Source: an uncultured SAR116 cluster alpha proteobacterium (GTDB lineage: Bacteria; Pseudomonadota; Alphaproteobacteria; Puniceispirillales; Puniceispirillaceae). From it: 64,000 nucleotides of DNA. Shown here in pieces: positions 25,904-35,789 of this stretch. The notes under the pieces are model-generated. The model made no database searches, was not told the origin of the DNA, and was given only the letters and a program-made list of their open reading frames with translations. Location: the NCBI GenBank assembly GCA_902625725.1, contig CACOCY010000002.1:62001-126000 (forward strand), read 5' to 3'. Within the stretch, counting starts at the first letter, position 1. Each line of letters opens with the position of its first letter. The position numbers were made by a program, and so were the translations under genes.

Positions 25904-26700
25904 TCATATTCTCCTATTTTGGAGAAAAGCGTAAGAGTGTTTTCATAGGTTTGTTTAGCTATTTCATTTATAGGTCTTGACATTGTATCACTCAGAGTTT
26001 GAAGAGTATATACTGTATAAGCTGGTTCATTAACCTTGCCCCTAAATGGTGCAGGTGCCAAGAAGGGTGCATCTGTCTCAATCAATACTCGGTCAATTGG
26101 AATCTCTGACGCTATTTTGCGCAGTTCAGTCGATTTGGGAAAGGTTAAAATACCTGAAAAACTGATAAAAAAACCTAAATCTAATGCTCTCATTGCTAGA
26201 TCCCTTCCAGAACTGAAACAATGCAAGACCCCTTTAAAAGGCGCTTTGTGATATTCCTCTTCTATAATTGAGGCCATATCTTTATCCGCCTCACGAGAAT
26301 GGATAATTATGGGTAAATTCGATTCTCTCGCAGCTTGTATTTGCACCCTGAAACTATCTTGTTGTGCTTGTTGTGGGGAATGATGATAAAAATAATCAAG
26401 TCCAGCTTCTCCTATTGCAACACATTTTGGATGAGATGTCGCTTTAGTAATAGCTTCTAAATTACAAGCGTCAGGATCAGAAGATGCCTCATGAGGATGT
26501 ATACCTGCTGAAAAGAATACATTTTTATATCTCTCAGATATTGTTTGAATATTTTTTAATTTACTAAGTTTTACACTGATAGAAATAATTTTTTCAACAC
26601 CCGCCTCACCCGCTTTTGTGATTACATCATCTAGTCGGTCTATAATATCTGGATAATCAAGGTGTGCATGAGAATCGATTATTGACACATGTGAGCGCAT
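25900..26700 (-). CDS. tatD: TatD-family metal-dependent deoxyribonuclease
   Basis: This 266-residue TIM-barrel hydrolase shows the full TatD motif set: IDSHAHLDYP (HxH), AIGEAGLDYFYH, IIHSREADKD, LHCFSSGRD and LIETDAPFLAP. TatD acts as a 3'-5' exonuclease/DNase in DNA repair and degradation. Its start directly follows the metG stop, and its end overlaps the PhnP-like gene by four bases. Confidence 0.95.
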   Translation of the reverse strand: MRSHVSIIDSHAHLDYPDIIDRLDDVITKAGEAGVEKIISISVKLSKLKNIQTISERYKNVFFSAGIHPHEASSDPDACNLEAITKATSHPKCVAIGEAGLDYFYHHSPQQAQQDSFRVQIQAARESNLPIIIHSREADKDMASIIEEEYHKAPFKGVLHCFSSGRDLAMRALDLGFFISFSGILTFPKSTELRKIASEIPIDRVLIETDAPFLAPAPFRGKVNEPAYTVYTLQTLSDTMSRPINEIAKQTYENTLTLFSKIGEYE

Positions 26701-28233
26701 TTATGCATCCTTTAACAACTGGTAACGAGGAAATACACCCTCTGGTTTTTCAATAATTCGTCCTGACAACATGTTACTAGACGATAAAAACATGAATAAC
26801 CGTTCTTCAGGTGCAACCTGTATTTGGTCTAATAGTTTTGCGCTGGCGTCAGGCATAAACGGCTGTAATAATAAACTGACTCCTCTTATAACTTCTACAA
26901 GCACAGCTAGCACATCTGACATTCTGACTATATCTGTTTTTTTTAACGCCCAGGGCGCTTGCTTATCAACATATCTGTTAGCTTCTGCTATAACATGCCA
27001 TATCAGTCGAAGAGCTTCGTGAAATGCCTGTTTATTTATCTCAACACGAACACCATCTGGAAGCTCTTTTAAGCTTTTTAGTAACAGGACGTCGTCTTTT
27101 TGAGGTTTTTCAGAAAGTGCAGGAATTTCACCGTTTAAATTTTTGTAAATTTGTGATAAAACGCGCTGTGATAAGTTACCTAGATCATTTGCAAGGTCAC
27201 TATTAATACGGTGTAAAAGGGCTGTTTTGGAGAAATCACCATCTCTTCCAAAGGGTACTTCACGCATAAGAAAATATCTAATTTGGTCTAATCCGTATTC
27301 ATCGATTAATGATATTGGGTCAATTACATTTCCTAGGGATTTTGAGATCTTTTCACCCTCATTTGTCCACCATCCATGCGCGAATACTCGTTTTGGCAAA
27401 GGTAGCTGAGCGGCCATTAAAAAAGCAGGCCAATATACTGCATGAAACCGCAATATATCTTTACCCACCATATGTAAGTCAGCTGGCCACCATTTTTCAA
27501 ACCCATTTTGTTCTTTATTGGTCCAATTGGTGGCTGTAATATAATTTGTTAATGCATCTAACCAGACATACATAACATGCTCTGGATCATTTGGAACAGG
27601 CACCCCCCAATTAAATGTTGTTCTAGAGATTGATAAATCTTTTAAGCCTCCCTCTACAAACCTTTTAATTTCATTGAACCTACCAACTGGTGCAACAAAT
27701 TCGGAATTTTTTTCATAGAAGTCTAGTAATGGTTGCTGCCATTTCGAGAGATTAAAGAAATAGGAAGGCTCCTCCAACCATTCTACAGGTGCTCCAGTTG
27801 GCGCCTTGCCGTCAACTAATTCATTTTCTGAGAAAAATGCTTCATCTCTTACCGAATACCATCCTGAATATGATGAGAGAGTAATATGTCCTTTTTCCAT
27901 CAGTATTTGCCAAATTTTTTGACAAGATTCATAATGTCTAGGTTCAGTGGTTCTAATAAAATAGTCATGCGAAAACTTCATCTTAGCTGCTAAATTCTGG
28001 AAATTTTTAGATACTCTATCAGTAAATTCTTTTGGTAAAACGTCTGCTTTGTCTGCAGCCATCTGCACCTTTTGGCCGTGTTCATCAGTTCCCGTTAGAA
28101 ACATAACTTCATAATTATCTAATCTTTTAAAACGTGCTATGACATCACATGCTAATGTCGTGTAAGCGTGTCCAATATGTGGATTATCGTTAACGTAATA
28201 TATGGGGGTGGTTATGTAGTATTGTTTGTGCAT
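26701..28233 (-). CDS. metG: Methionyl-tRNA synthetase
   Basis: This is a class I aminoacyl-tRNA synthetase charging tRNA-Met. NDNPHIGHAYTT carries the HIGH motif and EKISKSLGNVIDP the KMSKS motif. FLTGTDEHGQKVQMAA is the diagnostic MetRS stretch. At 510 residues it is the short form, with no C-terminal EMAP/Trbp111 tRNA-binding domain, and the connective peptide lacks the zinc-binding cysteine pairs, as in many alphaproteobacterial enzymes. It lies between holB and tatD. Confidence 0.97.
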   Translation of the reverse strand: MHKQYYITTPIYYVNDNPHIGHAYTTLACDVIARFKRLDNYEVMFLTGTDEHGQKVQMAADKADVLPKEFTDRVSKNFQNLAAKMKFSHDYFIRTTEPRHYESCQKIWQILMEKGHITLSSYSGWYSVRDEAFFSENELVDGKAPTGAPVEWLEEPSYFFNLSKWQQPLLDFYEKNSEFVAPVGRFNEIKRFVEGGLKDLSISRTTFNWGVPVPNDPEHVMYVWLDALTNYITATNWTNKEQNGFEKWWPADLHMVGKDILRFHAVYWPAFLMAAQLPLPKRVFAHGWWTNEGEKISKSLGNVIDPISLIDEYGLDQIRYFLMREVPFGRDGDFSKTALLHRINSDLANDLGNLSQRVLSQIYKNLNGEIPALSEKPQKDDVLLLKSLKELPDGVRVEINKQAFHEALRLIWHVIAEANRYVDKQAPWALKKTDIVRMSDVLAVLVEVIRGVSLLLQPFMPDASAKLLDQIQVAPEERLFMFLSSSNMLSGRIIEKPEGVFPRYQLLKDA

Positions 28234-28293
28234 TAAGATACTTTCTCACATGAACCAATATAATGGCTGTATGTATTTGCTATGTTTCATAGC

Positions 28294-29400
28294 CTATCTA
28301 ACGTGTATTTGGCTATACATTTTGTAAAATGTCTGTTGCATAAAAACACTCATATCAAGATAATTAGTTTGGGCGGTGCGAAATTCTTTTTGCCAATCCA
28401 AATGTAGGTTTGTAAGTTCTTCTGCTGTATAGTTTTGTGAGAGAAAAAAAACCATTTTTGACATATTTGTTGACGTGGGCTCCGTGTGAAAAGAAGAATA
28501 ACTGCTATTTTTTATTGCTAACAAGGCTGACTCGGAAAATAATTTATCAAAGATGAAACTAGTGGAAGAGTAAAGCTCTGGTTTTTTTGAGATATTATTG
28601 CCCCATTTAATTCCAAGTTTTAGAATATTTTCTAGTCCTGACTTACCTTTTTTCAATATATGATTGAGTTCTTCTAAATATGAATCCACTCCTGATTCAT
28701 GGATAGATATTGCCATACCTGGTGAACCCTCACATAGTATCACAAGCTGTTCTAGTTGTGCATCGCTTAAATCTTGGATGTGTTGCTCTAAAACTAAGCG
28801 AGTTTCTTTATTTGTAAGTGGACTGATTTTCACCCTCTGGCATCTAGAGCGAATTGTTGGGATAACGTTAGAAATATTATGGCTGATTAAAAAAAAAATT
28901 GTTTTATTAGGGGGTTCTTCCAATGTTTTAAGAATAGCATTAGCCCCATTTCTGTTTGTTTCGTCAATGCTATCGATAATAATAATTCGCCAACCACCTC
29001 TACCAGACTGATGATTAGTTACTCCCATAATTGATTTAATGTCATCAATTTTAATTTGACCAGACTTATTTTGCTCAGATTTATTGGCCGAAAGATAAAT
29101 CATATCTGGATGAGAGTGGTAAAAAACCTGTCTCCAGACAGGATTATTGTGGTTTAAACTCAAGACAAATTCGACTTCACTTACTTTATTAGCATTTTCA
29201 AGTAGATTATGTTTGGTGTCATTTTCAAGTAGATATGCCGCTAACTGTCTTGCCAGCAAAGATTTTCCAATTCCAACGCTTCCATATAATAAATAAGCGT
29301 GATGAAGATTATTTGCGACCTTGGCCTTACAAAATTGACTTAAAAATTCTACATGCCCGTGTAATTGGTTTTGAAAATCGTTACTTTTATCAGAGTTCAT
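28294..29400 (-). CDS. holB: DNA polymerase III delta' subunit
   Basis: This AAA+ clamp-loader subunit has 368 residues. YGSVGIGKSLLARQLA is the P-loop, the family SRC motif appears in IRSRCQRVKI, and ILKTLEEPPNKTIFFLISH is the sensor region. The usual zinc-binding cysteines after the P-loop are not seen. It overlaps tmk by four bases, which is the standard tmk-holB arrangement in bacteria. Confidence 0.93.
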   Translation of the reverse strand: MNSDKSNDFQNQLHGHVEFLSQFCKAKVANNLHHAYLLYGSVGIGKSLLARQLAAYLLENDTKHNLLENANKVSEVEFVLSLNHNNPVWRQVFYHSHPDMIYLSANKSEQNKSGQIKIDDIKSIMGVTNHQSGRGGWRIIIIDSIDETNRNGANAILKTLEEPPNKTIFFLISHNISNVIPTIRSRCQRVKISPLTNKETRLVLEQHIQDLSDAQLEQLVILCEGSPGMAISIHESGVDSYLEELNHILKKGKSGLENILKLGIKWGNNISKKPELYSSTSFIFDKLFSESALLAIKNSSYSSFHTEPTSTNMSKMVFFLSQNYTAEELTNLHLDWQKEFRTAQTNYLDMSVFMQQTFYKMYSQIHVR

Positions 29401-30065
29401 TTATTTTTACTTCGCAAAATCAACGGTTTAACAAGTTGGTAAATCTCATCTGAAATATTGTGAATTGAATTTGACGCGTTTATCTTTTTAATTCGCTTTG
29501 GATTTAAAGAGGCAATCTCTAGATATCCGTCCCTAATTTTTTTATGAAAGTCTTCCCCTTTTTTCTCAAATCTTTGGTCAATTTCATTTCTATCTAAAGC
29601 TCTCTTTATGCCTGTTTCAAATGGAATATCTAAGAGTATTGTTAAATCAGGTTCACATTTTTTTAGAGCAAATTCATGAATTTTGTCTATTTCTTCTTTA
29701 GGAATGTCATTTGCAAGTCCTTGATAAACAATGGAAGAGTCTTTGAACCTATCACACAAAACCATAGCCCCACGTTGCAGTGCTGGCAAAATTACACGGT
29801 CAATGTGCTCAGCTCTTGCTGCGATCATTAGCAAGGCTTCTGTTTTTACTGATAATTTATCCGCTGCCCCATTAACTAAAATATTTCTAATTTGTTCTGC
29901 TACTTCAGTTCCTCCAGGTTCCCTTGAAATCACTATTTCTAGGTCTGGCCTCAAACTTAATAGTTTATCTTTTAGGCACTTTATTTGCGTTGATTTTCCG
30001 CTACCCTCACCTCCTTCAAAAGTAATAAAAATCCCCATAGAGTCGTGAGTATATTTGGAAGTCAT
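29397..30065 (-). CDS. tmk: Thymidylate kinase
   Basis: This enzyme phosphorylates dTMP to dTDP. FEGGEGSGKSTQIKCL is the P-loop, VISREPGGTEVAEQIR the dTMP-binding region, and LCDRFKDSSIVYQG the DR(Y/F) motif with the following helix. The ATG at 30065 has AGGA seven bases upstream. An in-frame start at 30089 lacks such a site, and M at 30038 would also be possible. It overlaps holB by four bases. Confidence 0.96.
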   Translation of the reverse strand: MTSKYTHDSMGIFITFEGGEGSGKSTQIKCLKDKLLSLRPDLEIVISREPGGTEVAEQIRNILVNGAADKLSVKTEALLMIAARAEHIDRVILPALQRGAMVLCDRFKDSSIVYQGLANDIPKEEIDKIHEFALKKCEPDLTILLDIPFETGIKRALDRNEIDQRFEKKGEDFHKKIRDGYLEIASLNPKRIKKINASNSIHNISDEIYQLVKPLILRSKNK

Positions 30066-30095
30066 TTCATATTCCTGAAAAAATATCAAAAGAAT

Positions 30096-31256
30096 TTAAT
30101 TTATCGAAGGTGCTGCTCCAAAAATTAAATATTTTATAGCCTCAGTGACACGGCTAAATACAGGTAGTTGTAACACATCCTTACCAGCTATCAATGGAAC
30201 CTCCTCTCTTACACCGTTAACTTCAATCCAAAGTGTACCGACTTCATCACCCATCAAAACCGGCGCTTGAATAGGGTTATTATAATTTACGGTGAGTTTG
30301 GTACTATTTCTCTCAGATCTAGATAAGACTCTCGACAATTTATTTTCTAAAACTAGAGGTATGGAGGCTTCTTTACCAAGCCAAATATTTGCTGTTGATA
30401 CAGTTTCACCTGCTTCGAAAAAAGTATAATTTTTATATTCCCTGAACATAAAATCCATAAGCCTATTAGCTTCAAATGAACGTTGTTTTTTGGATTCTAA
30501 ACCGTTTAGCACCAAGATTATTCGCTGGCCATTTCGCTCTGCAGAGCCAACTAATCCATAGCCTGATTCTCTTGTTGAACCAGTCTTCAATCCGTCTGCT
30601 CCGGGGCTTCTATTAATCAAAGGGTTTCTATTAGGTTGTTTAATGTTATTGTAAGTGTAATTAGGTTTAGCAAATACTGGATAGAGATATGGAAACTCGT
30701 TGATTGGAAAATCTCTGATTAATGCTGCCGTCAATATTGTTAAATCCCTTGCTGTTGTTGTCAGCATATCATCTGGCCAACCAGTTGAATTAGTAAAGTT
30801 TGTATCTTTCATTCCTATTTGCAAAGCAAAGCTATTCATTTCATCTGCAAATAGTTCCTCAGATCCTGATATTCCTTCAGCAATTACAACTGCTGCGTCA
30901 TTCCCTGACTGAACAGCAATACCGTTTATTAATTCTTCAACACTAACCCTCGTACCAACATCTAAAAAGCTTCTGGAACCTCCCATTTTCCATGCTTTTT
31001 CACTCACCAAAAATTTGTCCTGAAGTGTTAACGAGCCTTCTGCTATCCTAGAGAATGCAATATATAAGGTCATAATTTTTGCCATAGATGCAGGTTTCAT
31101 TGGACTATCAGCATTTTTTGATAATAATACTCTATTAGTCTCAAAATCGACAACATGTGCGAAATCAGCCATTGTGTTAATGTGTTCATTAGCACGAATA
31201 CTCGTTCCAAATCCAAGCAAACAAAAAATTAATAAGGTTTTAATTATGATTTTCAT
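30096..31256 (-). CDS. dacC: D-alanyl-D-alanine carboxypeptidase (penicillin-binding protein 5/6 family)
   Basis: This is a periplasmic DD-carboxypeptidase that trims peptidoglycan pentapeptides. The signal peptide is MKIIIKTLLIFCLLGFGTSI (then RA). The active-site motifs are PASMAKIM (SxxK), QSGNDAA (SxN) and DGLKTGST (KTG). The C-terminal PBP5 beta domain and a final membrane-anchoring amphipathic end (FSRVTEAIKYLIFGAAPS) follow. The start at 31256 is set by AGGAG six bases upstream; the open frame up to 31325 is non-coding. It lies 58 bases after rlpA. The choice among dacA, dacC and dacF names is arbitrary. Confidence 0.93.
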   Translation of the reverse strand: MKIIIKTLLIFCLLGFGTSIRANEHINTMADFAHVVDFETNRVLLSKNADSPMKPASMAKIMTLYIAFSRIAEGSLTLQDKFLVSEKAWKMGGSRSFLDVGTRVSVEELINGIAVQSGNDAAVVIAEGISGSEELFADEMNSFALQIGMKDTNFTNSTGWPDDMLTTTARDLTILTAALIRDFPINEFPYLYPVFAKPNYTYNNIKQPNRNPLINRSPGADGLKTGSTRESGYGLVGSAERNGQRIILVLNGLESKKQRSFEANRLMDFMFREYKNYTFFEAGETVSTANIWLGKEASIPLVLENKLSRVLSRSERNSTKLTVNYNNPIQAPVLMGDEVGTLWIEVNGVREEVPLIAGKDVLQLPVFSRVTEAIKYLIFGAAPSIN

Positions 31257-31314
31257 CCTTGCTCCTTTTGACAAAAACAATAAATTAAATACTAACTGCA
31301 TTAAAAAAATAAAG

Positions 31315-32403
31315 TTAGTCCACAATTATATGTGCTCCTTCAAAACCAAAAGCTAAAACATCAGCTAATATTATATCCGCATCTTCTACACTTTTAATTG
31401 GGCCTAATCGTGCTCTATAAATAGGCTTACCATTATGAAGATTTTCTGAGACTGAGCCAATCATTTTTTCATATTTATCTAAAACTGATAAGGCACTTTC
31501 CTTATTATAAAAAGCACCAATTTGGACCCAGATTTTAGTTTCTGTGACAGGAATTTCAATAACTTCTCCAATTCGTGATTGAGCAAGCAACTCAATTGCA
31601 GAGGTCCGATTCTTTGGTAAGCTCTTTATTTTTCTTGTAGTGATAGCATCCAAATTTACCTGAGGCACATTATCAGCGATGATTGGCGGCATCTCTTCAT
31701 TTGAGAGCAAAAGCGGAAATTTATTATTTTTTGCCTCTCTTTCTAATGCTAGACTTTGTTCAGCTAAGATTTGCACCCTGACTTTAGCAATCCCTTTTTT
31801 TAAAAATCCTAGTCTTCTAGCAGCTTCAGTAGACAAATCTATAATTCGCCCAGCCACGAATGGGCCTCTGTCATTTAATCTTACAACTAGTGATTTTCCA
31901 TTTTCAAGATTTGTAACACGCACAACAGAAGGCATGGGTAATGTTTTATGAGCGGCTGAAACCAATGACGGCTCAAATATCTCACCATTAGCTGTTAGTT
32001 TTCCAGCCCATTCATCACCATACCAAGACGCAATCCCTGTTTTGTCATACCTTAAGTCTCGTTCTGGGTAATACCATTTCCCAAACACTTCATATGGTTC
32101 GCCTATTTTATACTGTGGATTAGCCACCACCATTGGCTCTTTTTTAATTTCAGGTAAAACTAAACTATCAGAAGTGTTGGAATTATCTTTTATAATATCG
32201 TTATTTTTTAGTTGGCTGCTTGAGTTCAATTCAGTCTCATTGGCTTCTAAATGTGTGTTAGTGATATCTTTTTCTTCAGTTTGTTCCGTATTCCCTGTCT
32301 TTGCTAAATTAACAGCAACTTCGGTAACAGCGCATCCCGATAAAATTGTGCTTGTAGCTAAAATTACCATATGTTTTGATAGGATTTGTCTATTTAACTT
32401 CAT
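31315..32403 (-). CDS. rlpA: RlpA septal-ring lytic transglycosylase lipoprotein with SPOR domain
   Basis: This 362-residue outer-membrane lipoprotein has a lipobox (STILSGCAV) near residue 24 and a low-complexity acidic linker. The double-psi beta-barrel domain (GIASWYGDEWAGKLTANGE, then RLNDRGPFVAGRIIDLS with the catalytic DRGPF context) follows. A C-terminal SPOR domain (KIWVQIGAFYNKESAL) binds denuded septal glycan. Adjacency to dacC is the common alphaproteobacterial order. Confidence 0.95.
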   Translation of the reverse strand: MKLNRQILSKHMVILATSTILSGCAVTEVAVNLAKTGNTEQTEEKDITNTHLEANETELNSSSQLKNNDIIKDNSNTSDSLVLPEIKKEPMVVANPQYKIGEPYEVFGKWYYPERDLRYDKTGIASWYGDEWAGKLTANGEIFEPSLVSAAHKTLPMPSVVRVTNLENGKSLVVRLNDRGPFVAGRIIDLSTEAARRLGFLKKGIAKVRVQILAEQSLALEREAKNNKFPLLLSNEEMPPIIADNVPQVNLDAITTRKIKSLPKNRTSAIELLAQSRIGEVIEIPVTETKIWVQIGAFYNKESALSVLDKYEKMIGSVSENLHNGKPIYRARLGPIKSVEDADIILADVLAFGFEGAHIIVD

Positions 32404-32541
32404 TTTAGAGACACTTAAACCAATAACGTGATTATGACTTGTAAATATCTATGGGCACAGTCCTAACATATCCTGATATGTATTCCATCTCAATAATTGG
32501 TTTAAAAATTTACACAAAAATAAGGTTTGAAAGAAATTTAT

Positions 32542-33549
32542 TTACTTGATTGCGTCAGATAATCGTCCAACTGATGTCGCAAAATATATGGAACGATTCC
32601 ATCTTAAAATAGAATCAAAATTACTGTATCCTAAAAATACTAAGTCACTTGAAGGTGATGTTATCAACCGGGCTAACAAATTTCGTTTTGGTAATTTGCC
32701 CCCATCTAACTTTTTCATACCTAGTTTCTCCCATTCACGCATAGTCAGGCGTTTCTTATCTTTTGTTAGTTCAGAAAATTCTGCTTTATTTGGAAAAATC
32801 ACTTGCCGTCCCCAAGTGATGTCATCTCTCCAGCCAACAGATTTTAGGTAAAAGGCTATTGAAGCAAATACATCTTGTTCATTGGTCCAAATATCTTTTT
32901 TGCCGTCCCTATCCCAATCTTGCGCATAATTAACAAAACTAGATGGTAAAAATTGAACCTGACCAATTGCGCCTGCCCAAGCGCCATACATGTCATCAAC
33001 GGAAATATGACCTTCATCTGCGATCTGCAAAGCATTAAAAAGTTCCTTTCGAAAAAACTTTCCTCTTCTGCCGTCATAAGCAAGTGTTGCAAGCGCGTTA
33101 GGAGTATGGAATTTTCCTAGATACTGTCCGAAATTTGTTTCCAATCCCCATATAGCAACTATAAAACGAGGTTGGACGTTATAATGTTGTGAAATTTGAG
33201 CTAATATTTTCTTATGCTTAACAAGCAATTCCTTTGCTTTAGCAATTTTTACAGCAGTTACCCGTCTTTTAAGGTAATCATCCAAAGTTATAGTGAATTC
33301 AGGTTGATTTCTGTCTAGCTCAATAACGCGTTCATTGGGCACAAAGTCTGCTAATGCTTCGTCGAAAGTATTTTCTGATATTCCCTTGGCTAAGGCATCA
33401 TGCTTTAATTCGATCAGCCATAAATTTATTTTTTCCTGCTCGCTCGCATAAGCATTTGGAACATGAATTGATAAAAAACTCACCAATATGATAGAAAATA
33501 TAATGTAAATGGGGATAAATTTGACCCATGTCAAAGATTTATTCCGCAT
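32542..33549 (-). CDS. mltB: Lytic murein transglycosylase, MltB family
   Basis: This is a 335-residue periplasmic muramidase-like enzyme. After a signal peptide (ending NAYA), FIVAIWGLETNFGQYLG contains the catalytic glutamate. AGAIGQVQFLPSSFVNYAQD and GWRDDITWGRQV are family stretches, and DWDRDGKKDIW is the EF-hand-like calcium loop known in MltB. The start has GGGAGA about eight bases upstream. It cleaves glycan strands to 1,6-anhydromuropeptides. It is first in the wall-gene run on this strand. Confidence 0.94.
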   Translation of the reverse strand: MRNKSLTWVKFIPIYIIFSIILVSFLSIHVPNAYASEQEKINLWLIELKHDALAKGISENTFDEALADFVPNERVIELDRNQPEFTITLDDYLKRRVTAVKIAKAKELLVKHKKILAQISQHYNVQPRFIVAIWGLETNFGQYLGKFHTPNALATLAYDGRRGKFFRKELFNALQIADEGHISVDDMYGAWAGAIGQVQFLPSSFVNYAQDWDRDGKKDIWTNEQDVFASIAFYLKSVGWRDDITWGRQVIFPNKAEFSELTKDKKRLTMREWEKLGMKKLDGGKLPKRNLLARLITSPSSDLVFLGYSNFDSILRWNRSIYFATSVGRLSDAIK

Positions 33550-33849
33550 AATTTTTTCTCCCTAAAAAATGTGACAAAAACTTTAAGCAAGTCTTTTTCA
33601 TGCTGTTGAAAAAATCAAACTATTATATCTTAAATAATGAACCATATATTTAAAATATTTGAGTTATAAGTCTTCTAAAAACACTATACACAAGATAGAC
33701 TATTTTCCTATTATGGGATTACCTAAACCCATTATGCAGTTCTATTAAAAAAAAAGAGCATTAATCATCTAGCTTTAATTGGATTACTGAATTTAGTTGA
33801 ATTTTTACATAAATAACTTTAATTATATGAAATTATCAGTATTTCTTTT
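33550..33849. other. Non-coding AT-rich region between mltB and tRNA-Ser
   Basis: This divergent region of about 300 bases is very AT-rich and holds no frame I can support. It must contain the mltB promoter on the minus strand. I see no strong hairpin or repeat. Confidence 0.5.
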
Positions 33850-33878
33850 TTCAAATGGAATCTAAGATTATTTATAGT
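33850..33878 (+). promoter_or_regulatory. Candidate promoter of tRNA-Ser
   Basis: TTCAAA (33850-33855), a 17-base spacer and TATAGT (33873-33878) end 16 bases before the mature tRNA 5' end, where a tRNA promoter would be expected. Confidence 0.45.
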
Positions 33879-33894
33879 GACTTATTTGTCCTTC

Positions 33895-33984
33895 GGAGGG
33901 GTGGCAGAGTGGTTGAATGCACCGGTCTTGAAAACCGGCATGGGTGGAAGCCCATCGTGGGTTCGAATCCCACCTCCTCCGCCA
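33895..33984 (+). tRNA. tRNA-Ser (UGA)
   Basis: This 90-base tRNA has an encoded CCA end. The acceptor stem GGAGGGG pairs with CTCCTCC (one G-U). The anticodon stem CCGGT/ACCGG encloses the loop CTTGAAA with anticodon TGA. A long variable arm (CATGGGTGGAAGCCCATC) is typical of tRNA-Ser. The T-arm is GTGGG TTCGAAT CCCAC. Confidence 0.97.
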
Positions 33985-34073
33985 CTTTAATATATTAAAA
34001 CAACATATTACGACGCATTATGCATCAGTTTTTCGAGGTTTTTTTTGTTTTAAGTTGACGTATCATCTTTTTG

Positions 34074-35099
34074 TTACTTGTTTAAGATATTTCGACATTC
34101 ACTATCTACCAAACCTAAATTTTCAGCTTTAGAGATCCAAGCCCCTTTTACTTTGTTTCTATTCCATTCTGAAAGAGCATTAGTGCAAATCATTTTTGCA
34201 TTAGAAGGCAAATTTTTTACCATGGTTGGTATCAATTGAATATCAAAATCCACGTTTGTTTTTATTGGACACTCCTTTTCCTTACCTTTACAGATAATAA
34301 AATTATCAAAATCTAACGCATCATCTTTTGATCTTTCAAAAGGATATGGGGAAAAATATTGTGGTGTTCTCTCGGAGCTTCTGTAAATACCAATTCTAAC
34401 ATACGTATCTAGATCACTTATTGGGGTACATTCAGGATAATCGTCAAAAATTGTGTTTCCTGAATATGAAAAAATAATTCGTCCGTTTCTAAAAACTTCA
34501 ACTTCACCTGAGGTTTTGGAAAAATGATACATCACTTTAAAATTAGTCCATTGGTTATCAAGTATATCCTCCTTATATATTTTTCTTGCCAATTTTCTGT
34601 CCCAACCATTGGTAACCGCTATCCAGGAATAATCATTTTGATAATTTATTCTGAACGGCATACCTGGATGACACTGCTTTTTCTTTTTATCTTTATCAAT
34701 AGTCTTCAATTGAGTGAATGTGATTTCATTACCACTAATATGTTGCATATTTATTGGTTTTTTTACATCAAAACTCCACCATAATGTCACCCCGTCTATA
34801 TCTGACCAAGTTTTAGATATTCTGTTTCTTTTTGTACCAAGCTCTATCCGGTCTTTTATGTATTTAGTGTCCCCTTCATTAAAGTGTGAAAGCTGACCAA
34901 TTTTGGTAGTAAGTCGTACAAATTTATTCCCATTTGTTTCGGTGAGGTAGTCTAAAGATGACAATTGAATGTGACTGAGGTCATATTGACTCAATTTTTT
35001 AGAATCAAATTTGTCCTCGATAATTATTTCAGATTAAGCAGGAGAAGAAATTAGAAAAAGTGTACATACAATAACATTTTTTTTTACTAAAGAATTCAT
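34074..35099 (-). pseudogene. Heparin-lyase-like secreted polysaccharide lyase, interrupted by an in-frame stop
   Basis: The mature part (about 320 codons) looks like a jelly-roll polysaccharide lyase of the heparin lyase I type: NQWTNFKVMYHFSKTSGEVE, FRNGRIIFSYSG, YVRIGIYRSS and DALDFDNFIIC. No good start precedes it: the first possible codon, TTG at 34994, has no binding site. Reading further upstream in the same frame gives a complete signal peptide (MNSLVKKNVIVCTLFLISSP, then A) from ATG 35099, with GAGG eight bases before it. A TAA codon (35036-35034) then sits exactly at the predicted cleavage site, followed by SEIIIEDKFDSKKL in the same frame. So one nonsense change breaks an otherwise intact gene. 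It is a recent pseudogene, a sequencing or consensus error, or a readthrough site. Confidence 0.75.
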
Positions 35100-35222
35100 G
35101 TTTCACACCTCACCTAAACGTTATTCCTTCTTTTGAAATGTTATGGTTATAACGAGAAGGTAATCATAGGAAGTATTTTAAAATTTAACCCTTTTATATT
35201 TTCATAAATATTTTTTCCGAAT

Positions 35223-35789
35223 TCATCTTATATAACATTCAATTTCAGATAACCACTCATCAATATCATCTCCACTACTCATTTTTTGAGCTACAACCCC
35301 GTCAACCATAAATGTTGGGCTAACGTGAATGCCATTTTGTCTAGAATATTTTGCATGCCATTTAATCTGGTTTTGAAGATCTTTATTTTGGAAAGCATCT
35401 GAAACATTGCAACCGCTTAGATCAAAAATTCTTTTGATAATCTCTTTAGGAGTAGTTGCCATATTTGGACCACAGCAGTGATCGACAAATTCAAATTCTT
35501 CACGATGAGCAAAAATAGCCTTCATCACTGAAATTGCTTTATTTCTGCCATCATCCATAATTGATGCCGCTAGAATAGCTCTGATGATAATACCTGAGAA
35601 TAAATGCCACGGTTGTGATTGAAAACGTACAATAATTTTTAGCTGATTTTCATTAGCTTGTGCAAGCAATGCATCAATTTTATTAAAAGCTTTGGCAGAA
35701 TACGGACATGTTGGCTCAAGGAACATTTCCAATGTATGCTTGCCATTCCCCCATTCAAATGGAGCTAAACAACTATGTTCTGATTTCAT
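35223..35789 (-). CDS. DsbA-like thioredoxin-fold protein with a single active-site cysteine
   Basis: This 188-residue thioredoxin-fold protein of the DsbA/thioredoxin_4 type has FLEPTCPYSAKAFNKI at the active-site helix and VSPTFMVDG as the cis-proline loop. The motif is CPYS, not CPYC, so it could not form the usual disulfide. No signal peptide is present, which suggests a cytoplasmic role. It may be a glutathione-dependent isomerase/transferase-like member. There is no partner gene nearby. Confidence 0.8.
   Translation of the reverse strand: MKSEHSCLAPFEWGNGKHTLEMFLEPTCPYSAKAFNKIDALLAQANENQLKIIVRFQSQPWHLFSGIIIRAILAASIMDDGRNKAISVMKAIFAHREEFEFVDHCCGPNMATTPKEIIKRIFDLSGCNVSDAFQNKDLQNQIKWHAKYSRQNGIHVSPTFMVDGVVAQKMSSGDDIDEWLSEIECYIR

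Noticed and set aside
26005-26020. TATACTGTATA-like string in tatD
   Set aside because: It lies deep in coding sequence, with no promoter position; expected by chance in AT-rich DNA. A TGTATAC string near 39410 inside a small gene is rejected for the same reason.
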